A DNA stretch of 64,000 nt from Ceratothoa steindachneri (taxonomy: Eukaryota > Arthropoda > Malacostraca > Isopoda > Cymothoidae), in assembly GCA_963969495.1 (NCBI GenBank), contig OZ018322.1:157076848-157140847 (forward strand). Direction: 5' to 3'. Of this stretch, positions 10,786 to 21,795 are shown piece after piece. The notes beneath the pieces are model-generated. The model was not told where the DNA came from. It worked only from the letters and a program-made list of their open reading frames with translations, and did no database searches. Both the position numbers and the translations under genes were made by a program. The stretch's first letter is position 1, and each line of letters opens with the position of its first letter.

Positions 10786-12429
10786 TACTTCACCACCGGA
10801 ACTTACCCCTTAGCCTAACAATTACCTTCAGATTGTTTCCACCCCTAACTTTACCAATTTTCCTTTCGTCAATTATTCTATTATTCCGGGTATTGTCCCT
10901 TTACGTGCTGGTTCTCCCTTGATTAGACGCTGTTGGGTTCTTTCTAACAGAAATCTACAGACCTGACACCACTTTTATCTCAAAATTATTCTTCCACTGT
11001 TTGCCGTTTAATATTTACTACGATACAATACCTTTTTATCAAAGTATTTATTTGCTTACTGACATTTAATTAGCTAATATGACACTACTTATGAAGGGAA
11101 ATAATTCCTCTATTGGCTGAGTGGACTCCAGATTCATCTAAAGGAGTCTAATTACTGAATTAGGAGAGTAGCACATCGTTTAATCAGTTTTAAGGAAAGA
11201 GGCAGTCAGCACGTACAGATCCAGTAAAACACCAAGAATTCACCAAAATATATATCTTTTAATTTACCAAATAACTCAAATACTTATATGTCCAAGAAAT
11301 CTTCTCAGTTCAAAATGGATCGCATGATTCGACTATTGGCCTACTCCTGACGAGAGCTCTGATCAAAGTATATTAGGCTTCACGTAAACAAACCAATTGC
11401 CAGATAGCTAATTTCTGGAAGCCACTAAGTTACAGAGTTAAATAACCATTTAATCCCCCTAATCTAACTAAAATATTATAAAAGTCACGGAATACTCTTT
11501 CTCCTTTAGTTAACTTGGAATAGTTTTAAAAATCCTAATTAACTCCCAAAATATATAGGGTCATTAGGACTTACATGACCTTGATCGGAACAGGGGTTGC
11601 GGATATCGCTATACTGAGTTTTTCAGCGAGTCTTCCGGAGACACCAGACTTCACGACGAAGGAGCAATTCAGGTGTCCTGTTATAACGATGAAGGGGACG
11701 ATGAGGAGGTTGTCACAGGGTTATAAGTCTAAGAGACGACCTTAGACTTCTCAGCTTATAAGCACTTTCTGTGATTACTTTATCTCAAGAAACGGCAAGG
11801 CATTCTTTAGAAAGAGGGGTTGTGCATTCTGGCTCAAAGAGAACTCTTCTTTGTAGCTCTCGAGTTCTTCTTGTAACCTCGTCTCCTTCGCAAAGTTACC
11901 AAAATGGGTTTTGATATATGGAGTGATCATGAAAGTAATTAAAGGAGGCTTACTGGGGTATCAATTCTTCTTCATTCCAAATTAATGAGATATCTAATTA
12001 AGAGTCCCACAAGGGTAAGCTGATAACTTCTTTTATCTTGCTCCCGAAATTCCATCTTACACTTAGGAATTTCGATCCAGCCAGGCCTCTTGCTAAGTCT
12101 GCGAGGGATGAATCAGGATAACACTGATAAGAAGATAAGATGAACTTGTAAATCTTAGAAGTCGAGTACGAAACAGTGTAAGGGACTGATCACAAAAATC
12201 TAATCCTCTATCGTCTCTAACAGAATCCTCTGTTTCCTTACTTACGGGGTTTATTTATAGCCCGGCGACCGCCCCAACTAAGGAGCACGAGGTAATGGCA
12301 AAAATGGAAGCGCGAGGGGGAGGGGAGTGATACCGTAGAGCCCATGTCTGCTTCTCAATGATAGGCACCGACAACCGTCCCACTATATCTCCTCGGTGGT
12401 CTCTTGTTCTTAAACCGCTCATTGGGGCT
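10786..12429 (-). other. Probable gypsy leader/flank; no ORF recognised
   Basis: This lies between the gag start and repeat copy B. It contains a perfect 9-bp hairpin, AAGTCTAAG-agacgac-CTTAGACTT (11,725-11,749), whose outer flanks TTATAAG and CTTATAA also pair. It also holds a minus-strand TATAAATA at 12,259-12,252. Both would fit the untranslated leader and promoter of a minus-strand LTR element feeding gag, but no primer-binding site was identified and the assignment is inferred from position. Confidence 0.35.
12252..12259 (-). promoter_or_regulatory. TATA box candidate upstream of minus-strand gag
   Basis: TATAAATA read on the minus strand, about 1.5 kb upstream of the gag start. It is a good consensus match, but there is no further promoter evidence. 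Confidence 0.3.
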
Positions 12430-12739
12430 CTAACCGAGGGCGTCCTAACCTCGTAGGTAATCAGATCTTTTAGAGTTCGGCGATTAACTGGGTGTTTTGC
12501 CTAGCGAGTTGTTCAACCAATCAGCTCAATAGATTTCTTCCGCAGTTTCCCTGGCGCCAGTTTCTTATTAGAGCTGCTCAATGGCCTTTTACAGCTTTCT
12601 TACGACGGGCAAATCCAGTCAGCTACACACCTTGCGGGGAGATCAGAGCCCTTCGTCAATTTGACTGTTAGTAAAACGCCTACCGTTCTAACGCACTTCA
12701 ATTTCTTGTTCTTTTCTCTTGCTCTTTTCCGAAGAGGGA

Positions 12740-12832
<93 letters not shown>

Positions 12833-12966
12833 GCTTGGCCCTCTCGCTGGTGTTACGTTTTAATTTCTCCAATTTATCCCCTCCTAAAGAAATTAACGGG
12901 GGAGATATTCAAGTCCGATACTTACAACAGTTCAAAAGGTAAATTACTGACCAATATTTCATACAA
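12430..12966 (-). repeat. Repeat copy B, expanded by (AT)n
   Basis: This is the collinear partner of 8,365-8,826, with scattered substitutions and indels. The main length difference is the microsatellite at 12,744-12,828. The charged-helix frame seen in copy A is broken here by frameshifts and stops. The minus-strand purine run is AGGAGGGGAT. To its right the sequence changes abruptly to a plus-strand integrase fragment, a rearrangement junction near 12,970. Confidence 0.6.
12744..12828. repeat. (AT)n microsatellite
   Basis: About 42 uninterrupted AT dinucleotides inside repeat copy B. The long alternating Ile/Tyr frames across it on both strands are not genes. Confidence 0.97.
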
Positions 12967-12974
12967 ATATTAAC

Positions 12975-13235
12975 TTCTGCAAGTCCTGTAACCTTTGCCA
13001 GAAGGTCAGCTCCAAAGAGCCTGTAGCCCCCGCTACCCTTCAAAAGACCCCAAGAGTGACTGAGCCCTTCGCCCGGGTCTCAATCGAAATGAAAGGCCCC
13101 ATTTGTCCGCCGTCAAGCGAGGGACACATCTATATCGTTGAACCCCTGGGTCTGGCCCAAACGGTGTACGTCGAAGCAGACGAAGAGTATCCTCTGCCGT
13201 CTCTTCCTTCCCGCAAAAGCGGAGCCAAACTCTGA
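12975..13235 (+). pseudogene. Gypsy integrase zinc-finger end fused in frame to pre-RT segment
   Basis: The plus-strand frame is open from 12,975 to a TGA at 13,233-13,235. It begins CKSCNLCQKVSSKEP, the Cys-Cys half of the integrase HHCC finger, followed by VTEPFARVSIEMKGP and EGHIYIV, the usual lead into the integrase core. At IYIV the sequence switches, still in frame, to a segment (LGLAQTVYVEADEE) that on the right arm (27.7 kb) lies in front of the RT start. The integrase core with its catalytic Asp/Glu residues is therefore missing. The switch point shares the bases coding IYIV with the right-arm sequence, which suggests a microhomology join. The left edge of the giant inverted repeat falls exactly here. 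Confidence 0.7.
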
Positions 13236-13904
13236 CTTGGACATAAACCCCAATCTCGCCCCTAATGCGAGGGCTCAATTGCTTGCCTTATTGGAAGGCT
13301 TTCCCTCGCCATTCTATCGCCGTTTTGTGCCGAATTTCGCTGCCATAGCCTCGAACCTTAATGACATTGTTCAGAGAAGGGTCCCCGATCCTGACAATTG
13401 GACCACTTTTGCGGAAAATCTCTTCCACCAGTTAAAGGACAAACTAATCTCTGCCCCTATTTTAAGATTTCCAAATCCTAATAAAGCCTTCGGTCTTCAT
13501 ACAGATGCCTTCCAGGATACCTTAGGTTTTGCTCTCGTCCAATATGATGACGATGGAGTGGAATATCCTGCAGGATATGGTAGTAGGAAGCTGTCCCATC
13601 GTAAGAACGCGTATGCCACCATAGGGCTTGAAGCGTTAGCGAGGTGTGGTCTAATCGTAAGTTTAGGATGTATCTCATAGATAAAGAATTTACTGTCGAT
13701 AGTGAACACAAACCCCTGGCATCTTTAAAAAAATGCAACAGCCAAAATGGCCGTTTAATGCGTCGGAGCCTACCACTCATGGAGGACTAATTTCGGATAA
13801 TGTATGTTAAATGCACCGACAACTGCCTTGCCGATAGCTTGAGTATGAATCTAATTAAAGACTCCGCTTCAACAACCTGGGTGTATAGTAAAATTTATGT
13901 TTGA
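13236..13904 (+). pseudogene. Gypsy RT-thumb/RNase H remnant with RT core deleted (left arm)
   Basis: The frame shows DLDINPNL and AQLLALLEGF, the usual lead into gypsy reverse transcriptase. It then jumps directly to FYRRFVPNFAAIASNLND, the segment after the RT palm, so fingers and palm with the catalytic Asp pair are missing without loss of frame. RNase H follows: LHTDAFQD, YGSRKLSHRKNAYATIGLEA, then after a frameshift near 13,660 KEFTVDSEHKPL, and finally NCLADSLSM. The four acidic positions expected of RNase H are present across the break. A stop interrupts the frame near 13,789 and the remnant ends at a TGA (13,902-13,904). The right-arm copy has the same core deletion and the same frameshift. 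Confidence 0.85.
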
Positions 13905-14230
13905 CTTATTTTGTAAATACTAGTTTCCTTTATTTTGCCTTGTTGATGTTGTGTTTGCGTATGTAAAGATTAGGTTATCTAGGGTTACACATATGTAAAT
14001 CCCGTGTAGTCTTATATGTTTTTTTCTCTCTGTTGGTAAACGTTAAAATTGTAGTTTTATAAGATCCCCTCTTGAGGAAATTAGTTGTAGACATTTTTCT
14101 CATGCCAAAGTTCCAAAAAAGATCTTTGGATAGGGAGAAGTGTAGGAGGATCCTCTAAAATAGTAGTATTTCTCCACCTCACTCTCTTTCTCTTTCACTT
14201 TCACTTTCTCACTCTCTCTATATATATACA

Positions 14231-15890
14231 CCACAGGGTATAAAATACACAGTTTAAGCTAAGACAATTTTCTCTTGAAATTTATATGGGTGGTTGTGCC
14301 AGAAGTTTTTCCCCCAGTAATCAGACATTCTCTTGCTCCACAACAGCTATATTCTCACTAGCGTCATCTACATCAGATTCTTTCCTCTTCTTCTAGGGGC
14401 TCTAAATCAATTTTGATGTATTTGCCATTTTCTTTGTTAGGCAATGAAAATAGGTACTTGACTGCCTCTTCAAAATATATTAGCCATATGAAAGAGAAAG
14501 GAAATGTCTAAAGAGAAGAAAACGATCAGGTGTTTTACCCAAGAATACATTGTTATTTGTGAAAATACACAGTTATTTTATACATTAGTAACAACCTTTT
14601 TTTTTGTATCCTAAATATATATTCATATACATACTGACCCTTCGGGATAAGGATATATTATATATAATAAAAATAAAGTCAATAAGAATTGAGATTGAAA
14701 TTTTGTTTCTAGTATTGCCCTAAGGCTTCTGTGCGCTGACTAAGCTTCATAGAGCCTATTAAAATGGGCATCATATTTTGACTCATAAAAAAGGTACAGA
14801 AAGTGGTTTACACTCAAATCAATAATTTCAAACATTAAAACAAGTGTTTATGTATCATTTATACCATCACTTACTATAAGTTATATTTGCTGCAATATAT
14901 AAACAATACCTTACCTACGTGCAGAGAATTTAGTTTTTAGAATGAAGGAGGTATTCTTTCTACATTCATTCACTTATTGTTTATAAAGTGTGTTAGAATA
15001 TTTCTTATTAGCTGAGAGAAGTTACGTTTTATTTACATCCTGCAACAAAAAGATCGTAAATTTTATGGTAAACTGAATCAAAATTAATGTTTCTAAAGGA
15101 TAAAACTTCCCGCCCATTTAAATGGGTTCTATGCATTCGTGCGTTGATAGCCTCCTTAAAATCCGTCCCGAATAATAAATTTAATCTCTCAAATGGGTTT
15201 AACTACTTTTTGTTATTTTATATCTTTATTTGGGGTAGTTTTAAAGAAGTACATGCTCCGGCGTATAAGATGGAGTATAGTGTGATATTTGACTGTTTAT
15301 TAAGGTGATGTAAAAGATATAAAGGGGGCTTAGTGGGCCAAGCTCTTGCAATTATGAGGTTTTATATACAAAAAGATTTGTAAACCTGTTGTATAATCAA
15401 TTTTCCTATTTTGATATTGCCTCTTCTCTTGTTCTCATGAAAAGAACACTATTATTAGGTTTTGTATACAAAAAGTTTTGTAAACCTGTTGTATAATCAA
15501 TTTTCCTATTTTGATATTGCCCCTTCTCTTGTTCTCATGAAAAGAACACTATTTTTTACTCCTAAAAGAATTAAATTTCGTAGGCAATTTAGAAACTACT
15601 TCTATGAAGACTTCGCCATCATCACCCTGTCGACCAAATTGAGGTGGTAACAAAGTTTGGTGAAGAAAAACCTCTAAATCTTCAAAGTAATACTAAATAT
15701 TAATAACTTATAAACAATATATGATAACTCCATTATGAAAGAAATATAAGGTTTTCTTTATATAAAATAGAGGCTACCAATTAACTTTCTTTCAAAGCAT
15801 CGAAAAAACTGCGATCGATAAAATCTTGATTATTCACTCCTGACACTCTCTTGAATTCTCTTTTTCTCCCTCTATCCCTATATATATACC
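14231..15890. repeat. Tandem unit 1 of left arm (~1.66 kb)
   Basis: The unit runs from one CCACAGG marker to the next. It contains a CAGAAGT-type segment with the reverse of a 36-codon mini-ORF (with stops in this copy, 14,321-14,428), AT-rich middle sequence, and a TC-rich run at its end. It is longer than the others mainly because of a private 100-bp duplication at 15,359-15,558. Most of this unit is missing from the right arm. Confidence 0.85.
15359..15558. repeat. 100-bp tandem duplication inside unit 1
   Basis: The block containing TAAACCTGTTGTATAATCAA at 15,381 recurs at 15,481, an exact 100-base offset. The two copies are nearly identical, so the duplication is younger than the unit array. 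Units 2 and 3 have one copy each. Confidence 0.9.
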
Positions 15891-17470
15891 CCACAGGTAT
15901 AAAGTACACCACTGGATAATTTCACAACCTTCAATAATCAATTTTATTTAAAGCTTAGATATTTTTTTCTTAAAATTTATATCGGTTTTCGTGCCAGAAG
16001 TCTTACTTCCAGTAATCAGACATTCTCTTGCTCCACAACAGCCATACCCTCACTAGCGTCGTTTACATCAGATTCTTTCTCCTTCTTCTGGGTGCTCCAA
16101 ATCATTTCCGATGTATCTGCCATCTTGTTTGTAAGGAAATAAGAATAGGTAATTGACTGCCTCTCCCTAATCTTTTTAGCTATATGGAACAGAAAAAAAT
16201 GTCAATGGGAAGAAAAGCAAAAAAACGATCAGGTGTTTTACCTAGGAATACAGTGTAATAATGAGAAAACACCCAGTTATTTTATAAAGTAGTAACAAAA
16301 GTTTTTCATGATCCTACAGATATAATAAAAGTAGAGTAACGTTAGAATTGAGATTGAAACTATTTTCTTTTTTCTAGTATTCCACTTAGGCTGCTCTGCG
16401 GTGACTGAGCTCCATAAAGCCCATTAAAATAGGCATCATATTTTAACTAATAAAAAAAGGGAAATAATGTGGTTTGGCCTCGAATCACTAATTTTACAAA
16501 TTAAAAGAAGCCATTACTTATCATTTTTACCATCACTTACAAAAAGAAGTTTCATATGCTGCAATATATAGACTATAACTTACCTAAGTGCAGACATTTT
16601 GGTAGAAGCAATGAAGAAGGTATTCTTCCTTCATTCATTTAGTTGTTGGTTATAAAGTGTGTAAGAATATTACTCATTAGCTGAGAAAGTTAGGTTTTAT
16701 TTCCCTCTTCTAAGAAAAAGATCGTAAATTTTCGGGTAAATGAATCCAAATTAATGCTTCTAAAAAATAAAAAAAGCCCGCATATTTAAAAGGGTTCCAT
16801 GCATTCGTGTGTTGATAGCCTCTTTAAAGACCGCCTCGAAAAAAATCATTTCATCTCTCAAATGGGTTTGACTTCTTTTATTTATTTTGTCTTTATTTGG
16901 GGAAATTTTAAATTACCGCCTTCTCCGGCTTGTAAGGTGGAGTAAAGTGTGATATTTGAACTGTTTATAAAGGTAATATTAAAGGATATAAAGGTGGTTT
17001 AGTAGGCCAAGCACTTGCAAATAGGAGGTTTTGTATACAAAAGATTTTGCAAATTTATTGTATTAACAGTCTTCCTATTTTGCTATTGTCCCTTCTCTTC
17101 TTCCAAAGAAAAGAACACTATTATTTACTCCTAATTGTATTAATTTCGTAGTCAATAAACAAGGTACTTCATGATAGACTTCGCCCTCATCAACTTTCGA
17201 CCAAATTGAAGTGGTAACAAAGTTTGGTGAAGACAAACCTCTTAATATTCAGAAGTAATACTAATTATTAATAAGTTTTAAATAATATACGATAACTCTA
17301 TAATAAAAGAAAAAAAAGTTTTCTTTATATAAAACAGAGGTTAACAATTAAATTTCTTTTAAAACTTTGAAAAAACTACGATGGACGAAATCTTGATTAT
17401 TTACTCAGACTCTTTTTATCTCTCTCTCTCACTCTATCTTTCTCACTCTCTCTCTATATACTCATATATC
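15891..17470. repeat. Tandem unit 2 of left arm (~1.58 kb)
   Basis: Homologous along its length to units 1 and 3, with the same order of landmarks: CCACAGG marker, mini-ORF complement, ATCAGGTGTTTTACC block, GCATCATATTTTAACT block, TTTGGTGAAGA block, TC-rich end. The right-arm hybrid unit matches this unit from about 16,310 onward. Confidence 0.85.
16016..16123 (-). CDS. Conserved 35-residue mini-ORF in the tandem unit (intact copy)
   Basis: The minus strand reads ATG to TGA over 36 codons without interruption. The peptide begins MADTSEM, has a Lys/Glu-rich middle (QKKEKESDVND) and ends AVVEQENV. The same frame recurs at 17,583-17,690 (intact), 14,321-14,428 (two stops), 25,147-25,254 (one stop, right arm) and in part at 26,467-26,513. 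I recognise no family and see no motif. The copies keep the same length and ends, but five related copies would share these by descent anyway, so selection is not shown. It may be the remnant of an exon or the start of a lost ORF carried by the repeat. Confidence 0.3.
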   Translation of the reverse strand: MADTSEMIWSTQKKEKESDVNDASEGMAVVEQENV

Positions 17471-19052
17471 CCACAGGATATAATTTACACACTTCAATAA
17501 TTTCACAACTTTCAGTAATCAATTTTAGTTCAAGCTTAGAAATTTACATGTTCGGTTGTTCCAGAAGTCTTACTCCCAGTAATCAGAAATTCTCTTGCTC
17601 CACAAAAGCTATACCCATATTAGCGTCGTCTACATCAGATTCTTTCCCTTTCTTCTGGGGGCTCCAAATCAATTTCAATGCATTTGCCATTTTCTTTGTA
17701 AGCTAATGAAAACAGGTACTTAACTGCATCTCCAAAATGTCAATGGGAAGAAAAGCAAGAAAACGATCAGGTGTTTTACCCAAGAATACTTTGTAATATT
17801 GAGAAAACACCCACTTATTTTAGACAGTATTAACAAACATTTTTTTCGGATCGTAAATATATATTCTTATACATATGTACTGATCCTTCAGCATAAGAAT
17901 ATATTAGATATAATTAAAATCAAGTGACATAACTATTGAGATTAAAAATTCTTATTTTTTCTAGTATTCGCTTGGGCGTTGTCTGCTGACTGAGCTCCCT
18001 ACAGCCCATTAAAATGGGCATCATATTTTAACTAATAAAAAAGAGAGAATGTGGTTTCCTCTCAAATCAATAATTTCCCACATTAAAACATGTCTTTATT
18101 TATCATTTTTACCATCACTTACTATAAGAAGTTCCATATGCAGCAATATATAGACAATAAATTACCTAAGGGCAGACATTTTGGTAGAAGCAATGAAGTC
18201 GTTATCCTTCCGTCCTTCATTTACTTTTTGTTTATAAAGTGTATAAAATATTACTCATTAGCTGAGAAAAGTTATGTTTTATTTAAATCCTGTAACAAAA
18301 AGTTCGCAAATTTTATGTTAGACTGCATCAAAATGAATGTTTCTAAAATATAATATTTATAGCCTATTTAAATGGGTTCTATACATTCGTGCCTTAAAAG
18401 CCTCCTAAACTTCAGGCTCGAATAAATAAATTTTTCTCTCAAATGGGTTTGACTACATTTAGTTATTTTAGGCTTTATTTGGGGCAATTTTAAAGTTCCA
18501 CATGCTGCGGCGTATAAGATGGAGTATACTGTGATATTTAAACTGTTTATAAAGGTGATATTAAAAGAAATAAAAGTGGCTTCGTGGGCCAAGCATTTGC
18601 AAATATGAGATTTTGTATACAAAAGTTTTGCCAACCTGTTGTATTATCAATCTTCCTATTTTGATATTGTCTCTTCTCTTCTTGCCATAAAAAGAACACT
18701 ATTATTTTCTCTTAAATTTATTCAATTTCGTAGTCAATAAAAAAACTACTTCATGGTAGAGTTCGCCCTCTTCACCCTGTCGACAAAATTGAAGTGGTAA
18801 CAAAGTTTGGTAAAGAGAAACGTCTTAATCTTCAAAAGTAATATTAATTCTTAATAATTTTACTATAACTCCATTATAAAAGAAATATAAAGTTTTCTTT
18901 ATATAAAACAGAGGGTAGCAATTAACTCTCTTCCAAAACTTCGAGAAAACTCCGATGGACGAAATCTTGATTATTTACTCCCGACTCTCTTACTCTCTCT
19001 CTCTCTCTCTTCACTCTCTCTTTCTCACTCTCTCTATATATACTAGTATATA
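17471..19052. repeat. Tandem unit 3 of left arm (~1.58 kb)
   Basis: Third collinear copy, ending in a TC-rich run at about 18,985-19,040 and a modified marker CCCTCAGG at 19,053. The right-arm counterpart is 23,735-25,363. After 19,053 a partial fourth start continues for only about 90 bases before the minisatellite region. Confidence 0.85.
17583..17690 (-). CDS. Conserved 35-residue mini-ORF, second intact copy
   Basis: Same frame and length as 16,016-16,123, with peptide start MANALKL, middle QKKGKESDVDD and end FVEQENF. Differences from the other copies include both synonymous and replacement changes. Function is unknown; see that entry for the caveats. Confidence 0.3.
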   Translation of the reverse strand: MANALKLIWSPQKKGKESDVDDANMGIAFVEQENF

Positions 19053-19169
19053 CCCTCAGGGAATAAAGTACACTACTGGATAATTTCACACATTTTGCCT
19101 AATCGGTTTGAGTTGAAGCTCAGACATTTTTCTCTTAAAAACTGAAACGGGAGATTTCGTGGCATCCTG

Positions 19170-20560
19170 TCAATACTTTAGACTTTTTAGGTGAATAAAT
19201 ATCTTCTTCGGTTAGAATTAATTTATTCATAATTTTCAATGCTTATTTTGACCTTTAAGGCCATTGTAAAAATATGAATATTTACTCGCGTTTTATTAGG
19301 TGAACTACGCCTTCCCATGTTTTTTTAACTTTTTCGTTTCATATCTGACTTCCTAGATTTGAGACTTCCAAGAATAATACCTGACCTGCTAGGTTTACTT
19401 GTTATTTTTTATGCTTATGTTGATCACTGGGTTTAAATGCGATCTCGTAGGTGAATATTGGTCTTTCTAAGTTGCCGAATTTCTTAGGTGCATATTTGAC
19501 TTCCTAAGTTTACTCACGGGAATTTGCGAATACGTAAGTTAATTGATGACTTCTAATGCTGAATAATGAATCTATTTTTATAATTTATACATTTTAACAT
19601 TTTTTTAAGTTAATTTATAGCTTTTTATGTTATCTTTTACTTAAAATTTTTCTAACCTATTCTTAACTTAATCTACTCTCTCTTAGTAAATAACCTGGAC
19701 AACTCCTTACCTAACGCAGTCGAACTTATGAAGAAAAAATTCTTATGGGACTTTTGTATCACTTTTTTCTTGTCTTTTTTTTCATCTTGAAGTCCCGACT
19801 AAAAATATATAAGCAAACCTGATTGTTTACAAAATGGATACTTTCTTTCCTTATGGCAATATCTTGCATCTATGCATGTTTACTCAAAACTAGCTGAAGG
19901 GAATTATCGGATGTTTCCAAATAGGATTAGCTAAGAGTTTTGATTAGGTTATTAAATAATTCTTAGTTGATTAATGTCTCCTTAGGTTAATTTATTAATG
20001 CGTTAATATATGACTTTAATCTAAATAAGACAACACAATTTAAATCTTATTACGGTAAATTTTAGGTTAAGTTATGACTGAGTTAGGTAATGTATGACTC
20101 TTTGATTAATTCGAGGCTCGGTTCATTTTAATATCTTCAATATTATTTTATGATAAGAGATATGGGGTTAATTTGTGGCAGAATAGAGTAATATTTAGGT
20201 TAAACTATGACTTCATACGTTACACTTCGATTCCTTAGGTCAATTTCTGACTTCATAGGTTAATTGATATTTTCTTGAGGCAATTTATAACTTCTTAGGT
20301 TATTTAAAGAATTCTTTGTTAATATATTAAGTTCACCGGTTACTCAATGATTTCTACGGCCAATTAAGGCCTTTTCAAGTTAAATTGCGATTTCCTAGAT
20401 AAATTTGTTACTTCATAGGTTAATTGATGATTCCTTTGTCAATTTGTTTATTTCATAGGTTATTTGATGATGTCTAAGTCAATTTAGGATTTAATAGGTT
20501 AATTCATTAATTTTGTAAGTCAATGCATTACTACATTGGTTAATCAACTTCAAATATAGA
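19170..20560. repeat. Degenerate 20-21-bp minisatellite (left arm)
   Basis: Blocks of the type CTTCATAGGTTAATTGATGA recur about every 20-21 bases, often alternating with a TNAGTCAATTT variant to give a ~40-bp higher-order period. This is clearest at 20,200-20,540 and more decayed towards 19,170. The AGGT-TAAT core is the best-preserved part. It lies directly outside the spacer and is mirrored on the right arm. Confidence 0.75.
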
Positions 20561-21644
20561 TTCCATTATCATTCATTGAATTCTAGTATGGATTTCAATC
20601 TTCTAAAGAAATCCAATTTTTTCTTAAGGAATCACTATCTTCAAAAAAGAAAATCTGACTGAAATAATTTAAATTTGTTTCGTTTTTCTCACATTTCAAA
20701 TCCAAAGACTTCGTTCCAAGTAATTTTTATTTTTTATTTTGTTTAATTCAAGCTGGAGTGGTGGAAGTCAAAGACCTGATTACTTGCCTCGGAGTTTGTT
20801 ACGAAAGTTTTGTAAGTGCTTTTCCTTTTGAAAACTGTTCATATTTCAAATTAAATTTAAGTTGGAGTTTTAAGTTCGCTTTCTATTGGCTTTGGGAATT
20901 AGGCTACTGGAGAGATTTATTTTAGCACCATTGTAGTTTACATAAGAAATTCTATTTATTATATTAAAGAAATCTATAGATATATTTTACAACGATATTT
21001 ATTACTAATTTTCGGAAAGGTATTTTCAATCCGACAATATTTTGACCTAGATCTGTAAATCCATATTCCCGTAGGTTAATAAGCTGAACTATCACTACGC
21101 AATGCTTATGCAAATAGCGATATAATAATTAAACTGCAGCAAATTTTTGAAGGTAAAGGAGACAAATAATTAGGAAAGAATATGTCTATAATGTTAAAAA
21201 ATAATTTACAAATAAATTTTTCATAAGTTTTCTTGTCAATTTTCTCAGTAATTTGATCAGAGGAAATTTGTTATTTTTATTTAAATTAGTTTCCCAGCTG
21301 TTTGATGCAATATGTGCATTAGCTTTGAAATAAAAACACATTTATTCCACAGTTGTGAATATTTATTATTTTCCTTCCTGCAATTATTCCTTTTCAACAC
21401 TATCTGATGGACATGTCATGACTCTAGGGATATTCCAAGCTTTATGTTCTCTGGGTGTCTATTTTAATTAATTTTGCATATTTTCTGTACTCAAAAATTC
21501 ATGATAGCATTTTTCGTTGCAACTCGGTTTATTATATATTCATTTGATTTAATACAATATTCTTTTGGTCTCTTTAGTGTTTGCATTTTCGTATTGACCA
21601 AACTATCGTGACGACTATTTTGGTACCATTTTAGTTCCCATTAA

Positions 21645-21717
21645 GGGATTCGGTAGTGTAGGGGTTAGCATCATGGATTTTAAATCAAAAGGTACCGAGT
21701 TAGATTTTCGATGCCCT

Positions 21718-21795
<78 letters not shown>

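Larger units (their letters stand above)
13128..20809 (+). repeat. Left arm of giant inverted repeat (~7.7 kb)
   Basis: Reverse-complement identity with 27,740-22,040 begins at ATCTATATCG (13,128) and ends at GCCTCGGAGTTTGTTA (~20,809). From outside inward the arm contains the gypsy RT/RNase H remnant, a ~330-bp stretch, three tandem ~1.6-kb units opening at 14,231, 15,891 and 17,471, and a degenerate 20-21-bp minisatellite. Sampled stretches differ from the other arm by roughly 5-10%, including many single-base changes. That argues against a simple assembly duplication. Open frames of 60-90 codons inside the units show no protein family. Confidence 0.9.

Noticed and set aside
12600..12942. 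Open frames of alternating Ile/Tyr across (AT)n tracts (also 42,478-42,844)
   Set aside because: They exist only because TATATA lacks stops in those frames; no flanking coding signal.
15087..18634. Several 60-90-codon frames inside the inverted-repeat units (also 24,160-24,342)
   Set aside because: They are not conserved between tandem units or between arms as reading frames, unlike the 35-residue mini-ORF; no motifs.
19170..20560. Telomere-type TTAGG repeats
   Set aside because: AGGT occurs at 20-21-base spacing inside a longer unit, not as tandem pentamers.
21645..21717. Functional tRNA gene
   Set aside because: Acceptor stem pairs poorly, the B box is diverged and the anticodon stem does not pair; a SINE head fits better.
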